From a virus, in the IMG/VR virus record IMGVR_UViG_3300045256_000829, positions 1-64,000 of that record: a DNA stretch of 64,000 bases; one strand, 5' to 3'. The notes beneath the pieces were generated by a model. The model was not told where the DNA came from, did no database searches, and was given only the letters and a program-made list of their open reading frames with translations. The position numbers were made by a program, and so were the translations under genes. This document shows, in pieces, positions 40,016 through 48,510 of this stretch (its first letter is position 1; every line of letters starts with the position of its first letter).

Positions 40016-40046
40016 TCCCCTGTCCCCCTTCGTCGTGGATCTTGAT

Positions 40047-40286
40047 TTAAGCCTCGACCTCGGTGAAGTCTACGTAAAAGGTTTTCCCGGTTTTGAACTG
40101 CTCAAGCGCCGCTGGATTTGTAATGTGCAACTCCATTGAGCCGTTCGGCGTGGCTTGCGAGAATCGACGATCTTCGGGGATTGATGGGTCGTAAACACAA
40201 GTCAGCTTCACCGTTTTCCCGCCGTTATTATTGTTGTATTCGGTGACTGCCGTCACTGTGAGTTTCGCTCTGATTATACTGATCAT
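40047..40286 (-). CDS. conserved phage hypothetical protein
   Basis: A 79-residue all-beta protein: AKLTVTAVTEYNNNNGGKTVKLTCVYDPSIPEDRRFSQATPNGSMELHITNPAALEQFKTGKTFYVDF across its strands. The pattern 'PED..FS.ATP.G.M.L.I.NP.A...F..GK.YYVDF' is familiar from many phage genomes, function unknown. It may be a DNA-replication or tail accessory. Start at 40286. Confidence 0.65.
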   Translation of the reverse strand: MISIIRAKLTVTAVTEYNNNNGGKTVKLTCVYDPSIPEDRRFSQATPNGSMELHITNPAALEQFKTGKTFYVDFTEVEA

Positions 40287-40482
40287 AAAGCCTCCTTTTC
40301 GGTTTTTCGGGCGCCCCAGACGCGGGATTTGACGTTATAGGCGGCGGCGGTCGATGGCGCTGAACGCGCTGAGAAGGCGCGTTACTCTCTTTTTTATGAT
40401 CTGACTTATTGGGGGCAAGAATAGCAATCCAAGCAACGCACAAAATCAAAGCCACGATCAGTATGAGTAACAATGCTTCCAT
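40228..40482 (-). CDS. single-TM proline-rich protein
   Basis: An 84-residue protein with one N-terminal transmembrane segment (LLLILIVALILCVAWIAIL), then a charged, proline-rich tail (RHRPPPPITSNPASGAPEKPKRR). It overlaps the next gene by 59 bp in another frame. The layout recalls an outer spanin or a small lysis-linked protein, without proof. The operator at 40516-40554 lies upstream. Confidence 0.5.
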   Translation of the reverse strand: MEALLLILIVALILCVAWIAILAPNKSDHKKESNAPSQRVQRHRPPPPITSNPASGAPEKPKRRLYDQYNQSETHSDGSHRIQQ

Positions 40483-40515
40483 TTCCCTGACCTCCGTTTC
40501 TATGTATTCGACGCA

Positions 40516-40554
40516 AGTATTTTACATCAAGCGAATTGCTTGGTCCATCAAGTC
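40516..40554. promoter_or_regulatory. operator pair between gpM and the single-TM gene
   Basis: 40537-40554 (TGCTTGGTCCATCAAGTC) is a good 18-bp site and overlaps the gpM stop codon. 40516-40533 is a right-half site (ATCAAGCG). Period 21 bp. A promoter could not be assigned. Confidence 0.6.
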
Positions 40555-40997
40555 TGCGCGGGTGCGCCTCTGATCTGTTTGAATTGGATCGAGTATGAAT
40601 ACAGCAACGGTTCGCGGCGGTCCTGCGTTTGCGTAAGAGTGAAGGGAATAAATCGGCACAGAAGCAAGGTCCGCAAGCCTGCCTTAGCGTCAACATCCTC
40701 AAACCAGAATGGGGTATTGCCAGAACCTAGACGGCGATAAACAAACTCCGAAATATACCGAAAGCGATTTGTCGGACTGCCGACATTGACGGAGTTGTAG
40801 GTCCGAGGTTGAAAAAGGGTTTGATGATCGCGATGAACGTTGCTCCATGACAAAGTGTAATCCTTGACGCCGTTCGGATCGCCGATCAGGATCGACGCGT
40901 AATATCCATCGCCAAAATCGGCGTCGAGGACTGGATACGTGGTGTTACGCCTTAACCCCGCGCTCCCTGTATCGAGCAAAATTTCGTAATCCGGCAT
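40548..40997 (-). CDS. gpM-like minor tail protein
   Basis: A 149-residue protein with DADFGDGYYASILIGDPNGVKDYTLSWSNV, the FGDGY core of lambda gpM-like tail proteins, then RYISEFVYRRLGSGNTPFWFED and SYSIQFKQIRG. gpM joins the tail tip to the tape measure's C-end. It directly follows the tape measure gene, as in lambda (H-M-L). Confidence 0.8.
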   Translation of the reverse strand: MPDYEILLDTGSAGLRRNTTYPVLDADFGDGYYASILIGDPNGVKDYTLSWSNVHRDHQTLFQPRTYNSVNVGSPTNRFRYISEFVYRRLGSGNTPFWFEDVDAKAGLRTLLLCRFIPFTLTQTQDRREPLLYSYSIQFKQIRGAPAQT

Positions 40998-41005
40998 AAA
41001 CCTCC

Positions 41006-44000
41006 TTACTGCACACCCAGCGTTGCGCCGATCGTGCGCGCAAAATCGTGATCACGTCTCAATTCGCTTTTCGCTGTATTGCCGATAATGTCGGGGCGAC
41101 GCTCTGCCCCTGTTGCGAGCACGCTTTCAGGCGGCATCGCTTCGATCTTGCTGTCTAGCCGGGCGACCGACGACGCAAGGTTGTTAATCGCATTCACAAA
41201 TACTGGATTACCCTCGCCAACGCTTTCGCCCTGCTGACCTTCTCCACCGCGAGTAACGCGCAAGTCTCGTTGCTCCTGAAACGCAGGGGCCGAAGATGAC
41301 GCGGCGCCCGTTCCACCCCCGCCGCCGCTACCCTGGCCGCCGAGGCCTCCGGCCGCTCCGATCCCGAGGCCAACGCCCGCGGCGATGCCTCCCACAGCCG
41401 CGTAAATCTTCGCTGCCGTAAAATGCTGCGTGGCTGAGGCGTAGTCATGGCGCGCGAGGGCTGCAAACCCTTCGGCAGTTTCGAAAATCGCTTTAACGAG
41501 CGATTCTGCCGCAATCGTGGCTATCACAGAGGCGAGCAACTTTTTCAGGGCTGCCGGCCCTGTCTGGCCGGTCAGAATGAACGCTTGCAACGTCGCTTGA
41601 AGTCCCGCGCCTACCGCTGAGAGTGCGCCAGTCAGAATCGTCCTGAAGTTTCCCGCCTGCGCGCTGACCTGAGCGAGCGCCCCCGCCGCGGCATTGCCGA
41701 ACGCTTGAAACCGGGTGATGTCCTCATCCGCCACACCGAAGAGTGATGTGTTGCTCGCCGGGTTGAGCGCATCCGACTCTTCGGCCCCTTGCCGCTCAAT
41801 CTGATTCTTTTCGTTCTGGAAGCGCTTTTCCTCATCTAGCCTTCGATCATCGCTCTTGCGCTGAATGTCCTCGATCAACGCCGCGTTCTTATTGGCGGCC
41901 GCGACAGCTTCATCTTGATCACGCTGGATTCGTTCGAGGTTTAATTGATGCCTCAATTCGGAAGAGGCCACAGCCGCCCGCGTCTGGGCATCGATCGCCG
42001 CCCGCTGAGTGTCCGGGGATGCGCCAAAGACTTGCGCCGCTCGCGCCAATTGATCCGCTTCCTGTTTAAGCAACTCAATCCGGAGCGCGGCGCTCTCCTG
42101 TATAATCTGACGCCGCTGCGCGAGGAATTCACGCAGTTTGGCGATGTCCTTTGCCTGCGCATCCTGAATCCGGCTGATGGCGTCCAACTCGAAAGCTGCG
42201 CGTTCGGCCGCGAGTTGCGCGAGTTCATCATTTATTCGCCGCTGTTCCTCCTTATTGCGAATCGCAAGGACGAATTCTTGTTCAAGCTGCGCCTTGCGTT
42301 CGTCAAAGCGTTGATTCTGCAATTCGATCAAGCGGCGCTCGGAGGCTTCCGCGGTGAGAGTGCTACGGCCGGCAGCCCTGCGAACCGCGTCCTCTTCGGC
42401 CTTCCTGTTCGTCTCACGGATGTCGGCGAGCCGCTTTTGATGGTCAAGTTCCGCTTGCAATTCGACCTGTTTGCGCTGGCGCTCGAAATCATCCTGGCGC
42501 AGCTGAGAATCGAGAATAGCCGTATTCGCGCGAAGCCTGATGTCGGCGATCTTCGCATCGGCGTCAGCTTGATTCTTCGCGGCCTTTATCGCTTCGGCCT
42601 CTTCCTGTTTCAGTGTGGCGAGTTTTGCCGCAAGCAAAGATTTATCGATCGCGATGGCCCTATCGGTGAATTGGCGGATGTCGATCAGCTTATCGTCGAG
42701 CGCTCTCCGCGCAGCCTCCGTGTCACGGCGCGCGATCAGTTCGCGTTCCTTCTCTTGAGCCTGAAGCGATTTCAATTCGGCCGAAGCGATTTGCCGCTGT
42801 TGTGTGGCCGCCTGTTTGCCCGCCGCCTCGCGTTTCTTCGGGTCAAGGGTTTTTTCGAGCGCGTCAATTATGGGATCGACGCGCTGAACGTTCTCGACGG
42901 CGAGAAAGAAATCGTCATTGAGCGCGAGTTCCTGTTGCAGCTTCGCTTTGGCTTCGGCGATCGTCTTCGAACTCTCGGCGATTCTTCGGACGGTTTTATC
43001 GATTTCGGCATGCGCCGCATTGTTCAATCGATCCAGCGAAGCGAATAACGCATCCACTGCCGCGCGTTGCTTATCGATTTCGCTCGTCGATTTGGCCGTC
43101 GCTCCCGCCGCCTCAGTCTGCTTCTTTTGATAGGCGTTGAACGCCGCGATCATTCCATTGACCTGGTCCTCATCGCGCCCGAGGGCGAGTTGCTGTTGCT
43201 TGAACGCCTCGACTGATAAGCCGTTGATCGCGATGTAGGTCGCAACGTCCTGCCCATATTTAACGATCGACTGGCGCAAGCCTTCGACCAGCGTCCGCGT
43301 TTCGTTTACAGCCTTCCCGAGTTCTTTCGCCGAGGCCTGTTGCGGCGTTCCGGCGAGTTGCTCGCCAAGAAGATCCGTCAGGTTCGCGCCACCCTGTTGG
43401 GCGATCTTGTTGGCCTGATTTTGCAGGTTAGTTAGCTGCTGCTGCGCGAGTTGAAGTTTCTCGACGAGCTTATTCGAGGCGTCCCCGACATCGCCGAGAT
43501 TCTTGCTTAAATCGCCTTGTTTGAGCGCGATTTGCTCTTTTAGGACACGGTTCAATTCGGCAATCGCCGTCTGTTCGTCGGTGATGGAACTGATATACGT
43601 CCGCGTATCCGGATCGAGCTTTGCGAGGACCGCTTGAAGGCGCGTGTGTTGATCGGCTGAACCGGCTTGCACGCGGGTAAGCTCGGAGGCTTCGCGTGAG
43701 AGTTGTTCAAGCTGGTTGATTTGCGTCTGTTGGGAAACGACGAAATTTGAAGAGAGCTTTGCCGCTCGATCCGATGCGCTCTCATACGTGGCCCAAGCGA
43801 GCGCTGCAACACCCAGAGCGGCCGCGATGGCGGCAATACTGACCGTGACAGGGTTCAGAAGCGCGGGGAGCGTCGCAACGGCCCCACCAGCCGCAACGAC
43901 CCCTTGCAGAGCGGTAAACGCCTCGACAATGGCGACGATTCCACTCGAAATTCCGCCAAAAATGAGTAGCAGCGGACCGAGCGCCGCTACGCCAGCCGCG

Positions 44001-44848
44001 ATAACGACGAAGGATTCGCGCGCTGCCGGTGAAAGGGAAGCGAACCCCTCAGACAGCTTTTGAATCACGGGAACAGCCGCTTCGACGAGCGGCGTAATTG
44101 TCTGAATGATCGTTAAGCCAAGAGGTCGTAAGGCGATCGATACACGATCGACCATCTTTTCGAATTGAGACGCAATAGATTCAGTGACGGCCGCAAGTTT
44201 CGGATTGTTCTCAGCCGCCTTCGCAATCGCCGTGAAAAAGGCATCGGTCGTCGTAATGCCCATTCGCGCGGCGGCCGCCCTGATAGCCTCCGAATTGATC
44301 GGACTATCGACGTTGAAAACCTGTTTGATCAGTTCGCCGGCGAGCGGGGATTGACCAACCAATTCTTTCAGGTCCGTCCGCTCGAAATTCTGCGTGACAA
44401 GCTGTATCAGGTTTTGGGCGAATCGCTGAGAATCGCCAAGAGGCGATGCGGCGTTCAGTCTGCCGATCGCTGGCAGAATCCGGTTGATCGCCTGCTCAGT
44501 GACGTTGGCCGCGCGCAGCTGAGCGTCGAGGGTGGTCGCGAGGAATACCGTCAAGCCTGGCGTCTTCTGTGAAAGATTGACCAGCTGGCTTAATCGTTTT
44601 TCCGCATTCTCAGCGCTACCCGTGAAAGCCTTGAGCAGGTTGACTTGATTGTCGAGTTCTTTCGTCGTCCGGAAAGCTGCAACACCAAGGGCGACGATTG
44701 GCGCGGTTAAACTGGCCGTCAGGATCGAGCCGGTTTTCGTCGCGCTCGATCCTACGGCGTCAATCGTTCTGGAAAATTCCTGTAGGTCTTTTCGCCCTGA
44801 CGCCGTATCGACGATCAGCTTGAACGCAAGTGTAACGATGTCTGCCAT
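41006..44848 (-). CDS. tape measure protein
   Basis: A 1280-residue tail length ruler. N-terminal domain (DIVTLAFKLIVDTASGRKDLQEFSRTIDAVGSSATKTGSILTAS in sections) is of the tape-measure type, a central hydrophobic stretch (SFVVIAAGVAALGPLLLIFGGISSGIVAIVEAFTAL, VSIAAIAAALGVAALAW) and a very long alpha-helical coiled coil of charged heptads, then a Gly/Ser-rich C-terminal end. By the rule of about 1.5 angstroms per residue the tail should be near 190 nm. The reverse-strand frames in this gene are shadows. Confidence 0.9.
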   Translation of the reverse strand: MADIVTLAFKLIVDTASGRKDLQEFSRTIDAVGSSATKTGSILTASLTAPIVALGVAAFRTTKELDNQVNLLKAFTGSAENAEKRLSQLVNLSQKTPGLTVFLATTLDAQLRAANVTEQAINRILPAIGRLNAASPLGDSQRFAQNLIQLVTQNFERTDLKELVGQSPLAGELIKQVFNVDSPINSEAIRAAAARMGITTTDAFFTAIAKAAENNPKLAAVTESIASQFEKMVDRVSIALRPLGLTIIQTITPLVEAAVPVIQKLSEGFASLSPAARESFVVIAAGVAALGPLLLIFGGISSGIVAIVEAFTALQGVVAAGGAVATLPALLNPVTVSIAAIAAALGVAALAWATYESASDRAAKLSSNFVVSQQTQINQLEQLSREASELTRVQAGSADQHTRLQAVLAKLDPDTRTYISSITDEQTAIAELNRVLKEQIALKQGDLSKNLGDVGDASNKLVEKLQLAQQQLTNLQNQANKIAQQGGANLTDLLGEQLAGTPQQASAKELGKAVNETRTLVEGLRQSIVKYGQDVATYIAINGLSVEAFKQQQLALGRDEDQVNGMIAAFNAYQKKQTEAAGATAKSTSEIDKQRAAVDALFASLDRLNNAAHAEIDKTVRRIAESSKTIAEAKAKLQQELALNDDFFLAVENVQRVDPIIDALEKTLDPKKREAAGKQAATQQRQIASAELKSLQAQEKERELIARRDTEAARRALDDKLIDIRQFTDRAIAIDKSLLAAKLATLKQEEAEAIKAAKNQADADAKIADIRLRANTAILDSQLRQDDFERQRKQVELQAELDHQKRLADIRETNRKAEEDAVRRAAGRSTLTAEASERRLIELQNQRFDERKAQLEQEFVLAIRNKEEQRRINDELAQLAAERAAFELDAISRIQDAQAKDIAKLREFLAQRRQIIQESAALRIELLKQEADQLARAAQVFGASPDTQRAAIDAQTRAAVASSELRHQLNLERIQRDQDEAVAAANKNAALIEDIQRKSDDRRLDEEKRFQNEKNQIERQGAEESDALNPASNTSLFGVADEDITRFQAFGNAAAGALAQVSAQAGNFRTILTGALSAVGAGLQATLQAFILTGQTGPAALKKLLASVIATIAAESLVKAIFETAEGFAALARHDYASATQHFTAAKIYAAVGGIAAGVGLGIGAAGGLGGQGSGGGGGTGAASSSAPAFQEQRDLRVTRGGEGQQGESVGEGNPVFVNAINNLASSVARLDSKIEAMPPESVLATGAERRPDIIGNTAKSELRRDHDFARTIGATLGVQ

Positions 44849-44853
44849 ACGTG

Positions 44854-45064
44854 CTACCAGACTTCGACGGAGTCGAAAGTCTCTGTCGTTTCGTCCTTGC
44901 GCCCGGCCGATTTGATCGCTTCAACCTCAACCCTCGATAAATGCACCGCCGCGGCAATATCGAGGGCTGTCGCTACAGTGTCATCCAAGATCCCCAGGAC
45001 TTCCGAGGGCAGCTTGTGGAACTTCTGACATGTCGCCGCTAATGACAGAAGAAAATCCCCTCCC
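44854..45064 (-). CDS. tail assembly chaperone GT extension (frameshift product)
   Basis: A frame reading SQGGDFLLSLAATCQKF...LGILDDTVATALDIAAAVHL...TFDSVEVW, open from within the end of the chaperone gene to five bases before the tape measure start. It lacks its own ribosome site. It is probably fused to the upstream protein by a +1 or -2 shift at GGGAGGGGATTTTC (45064-45051), where frame-0 codons are GGA TTT TCT and shifted codons are GAT TTT CTT. Lambda makes GT in the same place by a -1 shift. Confidence 0.65.
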
Positions 45065-45697
45065 TGGCTCGAAACGAAACTCTTCGACGGCCGCAAGCGG
45101 CACGTCGCCTCCTTTGGTTTCGACGGGGACAGTCGGCGCGAGCTGAAGCGCCTGCGCCAGGAGAAAGGTCAGATCCACTTCAGGGATTTCATCGATACTG
45201 ATTTCATTCTCGTCGTATTCATCCAGTGGCACGGGGCCAACCTCCCAAAGGTCAAGTTGCGCGCGCATCGCTTTCTTGCCTTCGGATTTGAGGCGATTGA
45301 AAAGCTCCGTCCCAACCTCGTCGCCGTTGCGCTCGACGCACTTGGCCAGCACGAACTTTTCAAACAAGGTCTGAAGCGGTCCTTTGATAATGCGCGGATC
45401 GAGTACGGAGGCAATGACAAGGTCAGTCAGGAATGTGTTGTATTTCATGTGATCTTCCTGTGACAGCTTCTCAATCTCAACTCGCGCCATCGCTTCTTTC
45501 TGGGCCAGTGAACCGTGAGTCCGCGCCACCTTGCTGAGGATGCTAACGAAGCTCTCGGGCATTCGGCCGCCGCCAACCCAAGTGAAGAGATGCGGCCGGC
45601 AGAATTTCACAACCGCGCCCGAAGGAAGTTCTAAATCAACGGCGCTTGACACATGCGCCGCTTTGGATTTGTCTCGCCATTGACTTGCTCTATTCAT
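44981..45697 (-). CDS. tail assembly chaperone G-like protein
   Basis: A 238-residue protein between tail tube and tape measure genes. It begins MNRASQWRDKSKAAHVSSAV, with LPSGAVVKFCRPHLF and NTFLTDLVIASVLDPRIIKGP, and a C-terminal acidic region EISIDEIPEVDLTFLLAQALQL. The order tube-G-T-tape measure is diagnostic for siphophage chaperones that coat the tape measure. SD GAGGG directly after the terminator at 45710-45740. It ends 44981, overlapped by the GT frame. Confidence 0.8.
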   Translation of the reverse strand: MNRASQWRDKSKAAHVSSAVDLELPSGAVVKFCRPHLFTWVGGGRMPESFVSILSKVARTHGSLAQKEAMARVEIEKLSQEDHMKYNTFLTDLVIASVLDPRIIKGPLQTLFEKFVLAKCVERNGDEVGTELFNRLKSEGKKAMRAQLDLWEVGPVPLDEYDENEISIDEIPEVDLTFLLAQALQLAPTVPVETKGGDVPLAAVEEFRFEPGRGFSSVISGDMSEVPQAALGSPGDLG

Positions 45698-45709
45698 GGT
45701 CCCTCATTG

Positions 45710-45740
45710 AAAAAAACGCCCGCGTCAGTTCGACGCGGGC
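45710..45740 (-). terminator. intrinsic terminator after the tail tube gene
   Basis: Stem GCCCGCGTC / GACGCGGGC (45718-45726, 45732-45740), 5-nt loop, seven U (45716-45710). Located between the tube gene and the chaperone; followed at once by CAATGAGGG, the chaperone's ribosome site. Partial read-through would give more tube than chaperone. Confidence 0.9.
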
Positions 45741-45781
45741 AACCAATCCATCCGTTGAGAAGAAGAAGATGCGCTGAACCG

Positions 45782-46381
45782 TTAAACCTGGCGCCAGAAT
45801 GAGCCAACCTGATCGCCTTGCGGCCGGGTCGCAATGCTGTTTCCAGTGAACTCGAACGGCACCTTCGAGAAATCTTTTCTCGTGAGCTGCGTCTCAATAC
45901 CCGAAGAGTTGAAAGCCGCGTACAGCTGAAAGACTACCCATTTACCCCCCGTCTCAGCCGATGCGCCGATGACCGCGACTGAGTTGGTGGTTACGGTGGT
46001 TAAACCGCCGAACGTCAACTGCTCGTATCCCGAGCCCGTGGTTTTCGTGCCGCCTGGCGTGATCAAGCCAAGGATTGTCCAATCCTCGATTTGAAGATAC
46101 TTGCCGCTCATCGTGGCTTTTTCGCCGGTCAGGTTTTGCTTCCATGGCGAAGTAAGTTCGTCGGCTTCAAAGCTTTGAACTTCAGCGGTGATTTTGACAA
46201 CCGTACCCGATTCGGTAAGGCCGAGGTGTTTCGCGTTCGGGTTCGCCGTCGAGTCGGGCGTTCCCGTTGCGTTGTCGAGGGTGAGCCTGCTGCCCGACGC
46301 CGGAACTGCGACGCCAACCCAAACGTCCCCGACAGTATTCATGATTTTCGCCGCGTTGTAGGTTTTGGTCGTTCCTGCCAT
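45782..46381 (-). CDS. major tail tube protein
   Basis: A 199-residue protein: MAGTTKTYNAAKIMNTVGDVWVGVAVPASGSRLTLDN in pieces, KHLGLTESGTVVKITAEVQSFEADELTSP, TMSGKYLQIEDWTIL, GKWVVFQLYAAFNSSG, a two-layer beta fold typical of tube subunits. Located after the tail terminator and before the chaperones. A terminator follows directly, consistent with high expression. Confidence 0.82.
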   Translation of the reverse strand: MAGTTKTYNAAKIMNTVGDVWVGVAVPASGSRLTLDNATGTPDSTANPNAKHLGLTESGTVVKITAEVQSFEADELTSPWKQNLTGEKATMSGKYLQIEDWTILGLITPGGTKTTGSGYEQLTFGGLTTVTTNSVAVIGASAETGGKWVVFQLYAAFNSSGIETQLTRKDFSKVPFEFTGNSIATRPQGDQVGSFWRQV

Positions 46382-46384
46382 TGC

Positions 46385-46909
46385 TTAGCCTCCAACTTGT
46401 AAGTATTTGAACGTGATCGTGGACAAAGCGGATCTGAAATACAGTCCGTTCTTATTCACGACCTGTTGCACCTGTCCGAACTGAGCACGCCCAAATTTCA
46501 GGATGAGTCCCGTCGTTCCCTCGACGTGAAGCATCAAATCTTCCATCGATGCGCTCAGGAACATCATCCGTACCGCCGCAACGCGCTTCCGCAGTTCCTC
46601 CGTCAAAGCCTCGGGTTTTTCGCCGGTCACTTCGACATCGAAACCGAACTTAACTTCCAAATTAAACGAGACATCGCTGTCTCCCGCCTCCGGTTCGTCG
46701 TCAACCGGGTAAATCGCGAGGGCAGGGAAGTCAGTCGCCACGCGCTCGCATTTCAAAATCTTCGCGAAAGGTTTCAAGCTGGCGACTGCCGGAGGCCTCG
46801 CCGCAACCCAGGCCAACGCGCCGACCTGATCACGCTTCGCGATCGTGATTAAGTTATCGAGCAACGGAAGTCCGAAATCTATTTGAGGTAATTCAGCTGC
46901 CCAGGGCAT
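46385..46909 (-). CDS. tail terminator-like protein
   Basis: A 174-residue protein starting MPWAAELPQIDFGLPLLDNLIT, with LAIYPVDDEPEAGDSDVSFNLEVKFGFDVEVTGEKPEALTEELRKRVAAVRMMF across its core, the pattern of tail terminator (gpU-type) proteins. ATG overlaps the upstream stop. Function inferred from order and the alternating-strand pattern. Confidence 0.7.
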   Translation of the reverse strand: MPWAAELPQIDFGLPLLDNLITIAKRDQVGALAWVAARPPAVASLKPFAKILKCERVATDFPALAIYPVDDEPEAGDSDVSFNLEVKFGFDVEVTGEKPEALTEELRKRVAAVRMMFLSASMEDLMLHVEGTTGLILKFGRAQFGQVQQVVNKNGLYFRSALSTITFKYLQVGG

Positions 46910-47415
46910 CAACCAACCTCGATAACGATGAATTTCCCGCGCTTCTTAACGACATCGATCAACCCATCCCGTAAAACCTTCGTGATCCGGTTGGATTGTT
47001 CGGCCGTTAGGGAAACCGGAGGGCGCGCAACCATTCGCCGCGTACCATGGAAATGAAAAGCCGCTTTCGGATCATTCGTCCCGATCAGCAATTCTTCCTC
47101 TTTGACCTGGCGCATCGAGAAACGCGCATTCGGCTGCGTCAGGCTGCGCCGTAACTGGCCAGTCAATTCGAGAATCCGCGCGCCCGGCCGGAGTTGCAAC
47201 TTTCTCGCGGCATATTGGGGCGTAAGCGGCGCCCAGCGGCCCGATGCGCCCGATGCGCCCGCTGCGCCCTCAGTGTCAAAAAGCTCTCGCTCCGCAGCGT
47301 AGAATTCACGCGAAGCCTCGATCAGCAAGGGGCGAAAGTCGCGGAACGTGAGTTGAAGCTCGTCAAGCGCGTCGAGAAGTCGATCCGTTCCCGTTACTTC
47401 AATTCCCACACTCAT
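46909..47415 (-). CDS. tail completion / virion morphogenesis protein, Mu gpG-like
   Basis: A 168-residue protein with GRWAPLTPQYAARKLQL, ARILELTGQLRRSLT, ELLIGTNDPKAAFHFHG and MVARPPVSLTAEQ. The W-PL-P-Y, LTG-L-SLT and ARP-x-LT pattern is that of the phage virion-morphogenesis (Mu gpG / HK97 gp10) family. It completes the head-tail joint or the tail end. Confidence 0.8.
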   Translation of the reverse strand: MSVGIEVTGTDRLLDALDELQLTFRDFRPLLIEASREFYAAERELFDTEGAAGASGASGRWAPLTPQYAARKLQLRPGARILELTGQLRRSLTQPNARFSMRQVKEEELLIGTNDPKAAFHFHGTRRMVARPPVSLTAEQSNRITKVLRDGLIDVVKKRGKFIVIEVG

Positions 47416-47744
47416 GGCGCGACTCCAACCGGGACCGCAATGATTTTCCAGTGCGCCGGTTCCTGTCTCTTCAGTTCATGCGTCGATCGCTCGTATTTAA
47501 CGCCATTGAAGAAAATGTGATTCGCTTCGTCGATCGTGGCCGGGTCGTATCTCTCCGGCGAATACAATCGAAACTCAAAGAACGGCCGCCCCGAGTCCTC
47601 ATCCGCTTCTTCAGTAACCGAGAAGTCCTCAGCGACGCTAAACAGCTCCGTGAAATTGTCATCGTCGATAACGTTGACAAAAACCGCCGTCACGTATCCC
47701 CAGGTTCGAACCCTCTGGAAATTGACATGGCGCAAGTCGCTCAT
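47412..47744 (-). CDS. head-tail joining hypothetical protein
   Basis: A 110-residue protein, VTAVFVNVIDDDNFTELFSVAEDFSVTEEADEDSGRPFFEFRLYSPER across the middle; beta-rich and acidic. No family recognised. Order (connector, this, gpG-like) suggests a stopper or adaptor. ATGA overlaps on both sides. Confidence 0.6.
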   Translation of the reverse strand: MSDLRHVNFQRVRTWGYVTAVFVNVIDDDNFTELFSVAEDFSVTEEADEDSGRPFFEFRLYSPERYDPATIDEANHIFFNGVKYERSTHELKRQEPAHWKIIAVPVGVAP

Positions 47745-48163
47745 CTGCCGCGCCTCCCTGGCGCAGTCGTAAAGAGCGTCGGAATCGATTTCGTCGCGGG
47801 AGTCGGCGACAGATATGCGGCCATTGCGTCGGCCGCGCGCTGCGCCAGATCCTCGGCTCTGGCGTCAACGTCCACCGATTGCCGCTTAAAACCCTCGCCG
47901 ACTTTAAAGTTTTCCTCGATCAGCTGGGGCATTGCCTTGACAACAAAGCTTGCGATCTTAAATACGATAGCCGTCTTTAACTGGCGCAACGTTGCGCCAG
48001 TACGTGTCGCCGCTTGCGGATCGAGCCTGACCGCCCAGCGTTCCGCCTCGCCTTGATAGGGATCAAGCGCGATCACGTCGTTAGGGAGCGCCTTTTGATC
48101 CACGTCGAGACTGATCACGGCGCGGATTTCAGGATATTCAGCTGTCGTAAGAATCGCCGACAT
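47741..48163 (-). CDS. head-tail connector / neck protein
   Basis: A 140-residue helical protein (RQLKTAIVFKIASFVVKAMPQLIEENFKVGEG, VDVDARAEDLAQRAADAMAAYLS), consistent with a gp6/neck-type connector by position after MCP-gpFI-like genes. Not proven by motif. Confidence 0.65.
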   Translation of the reverse strand: MSAILTTAEYPEIRAVISLDVDQKALPNDVIALDPYQGEAERWAVRLDPQAATRTGATLRQLKTAIVFKIASFVVKAMPQLIEENFKVGEGFKRQSVDVDARAEDLAQRAADAMAAYLSPTPATKSIPTLFTTAPGRRGR

Positions 48164-48169
48164 TCGTTG

Positions 48170-48430
48170 CTAGTCTTCGACCTCTTCGATTTCCCCGTCG
48201 CGCAAGAGCTTGCTGACGGCGGGCGACATCCCGACGCGGACAGGCGATTCACCTGCGATCATCGCCTCACCGCCCGGATGCGCGGGGTCGCGCTCCCAGA
48301 GAACGACCACGCTACCGCCGTCAGCCTTGGGGGGAGCCGTTGAACGAACGCTGATATATTCGGGTTCGGCCGGTTTAGTTTTGGGTTTTTCCGTCTCTTC
48401 CACTTCGTCAACTTTTTTCGCTTTCGCCAT
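48170..48430 (-). CDS. small protein after the capsid gene (gpFI-like position)
   Basis: An 86-residue protein with a lysine/glutamate/proline N-terminus (KAKKVDEVEETEKPKTKPAEPEYI) and SVVVLWERDPAHPGGEAMIAGESPVRVGMSPAVSKLLRDGEIEEVED. The ending V...KLL-DG-IE resembles gpFI/packaging-linked proteins. ATG follows GAGGG just after the terminator at 48444-48476. Confidence 0.65.
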   Translation of the reverse strand: MAKAKKVDEVEETEKPKTKPAEPEYISVRSTAPPKADGGSVVVLWERDPAHPGGEAMIAGESPVRVGMSPAVSKLLRDGEIEEVED

Positions 48431-48443
48431 ATTGCCCTCATTG

Positions 48444-48476
48444 AAAAAAGAGGGACGGAACGCCCGTCCCGTCCCT
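48444..48476 (-). terminator. intrinsic terminator after the capsid gene
   Basis: Stem AGGGACG / CGTCCCT (48451-48457, 48470-48476), loop rich in GC with alternative pairing, and a six-U tract (48449-48444). Immediately followed by the next ribosome site, in the same CAATGAGGG context as at 45710. It would limit read-through from the abundant capsid gene. Confidence 0.8.
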
Positions 48477-48510
48477 GTTAATTGCTCCTGGCACCGAAAA
48501 AAAACTGCGC

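Noticed and set aside
41945-43048. 367-codon plus-strand open frame inside the tape measure gene
   Set aside because: It is the antisense shadow of the coiled-coil region, with arginine/leucine-rich composition and no ribosome site.
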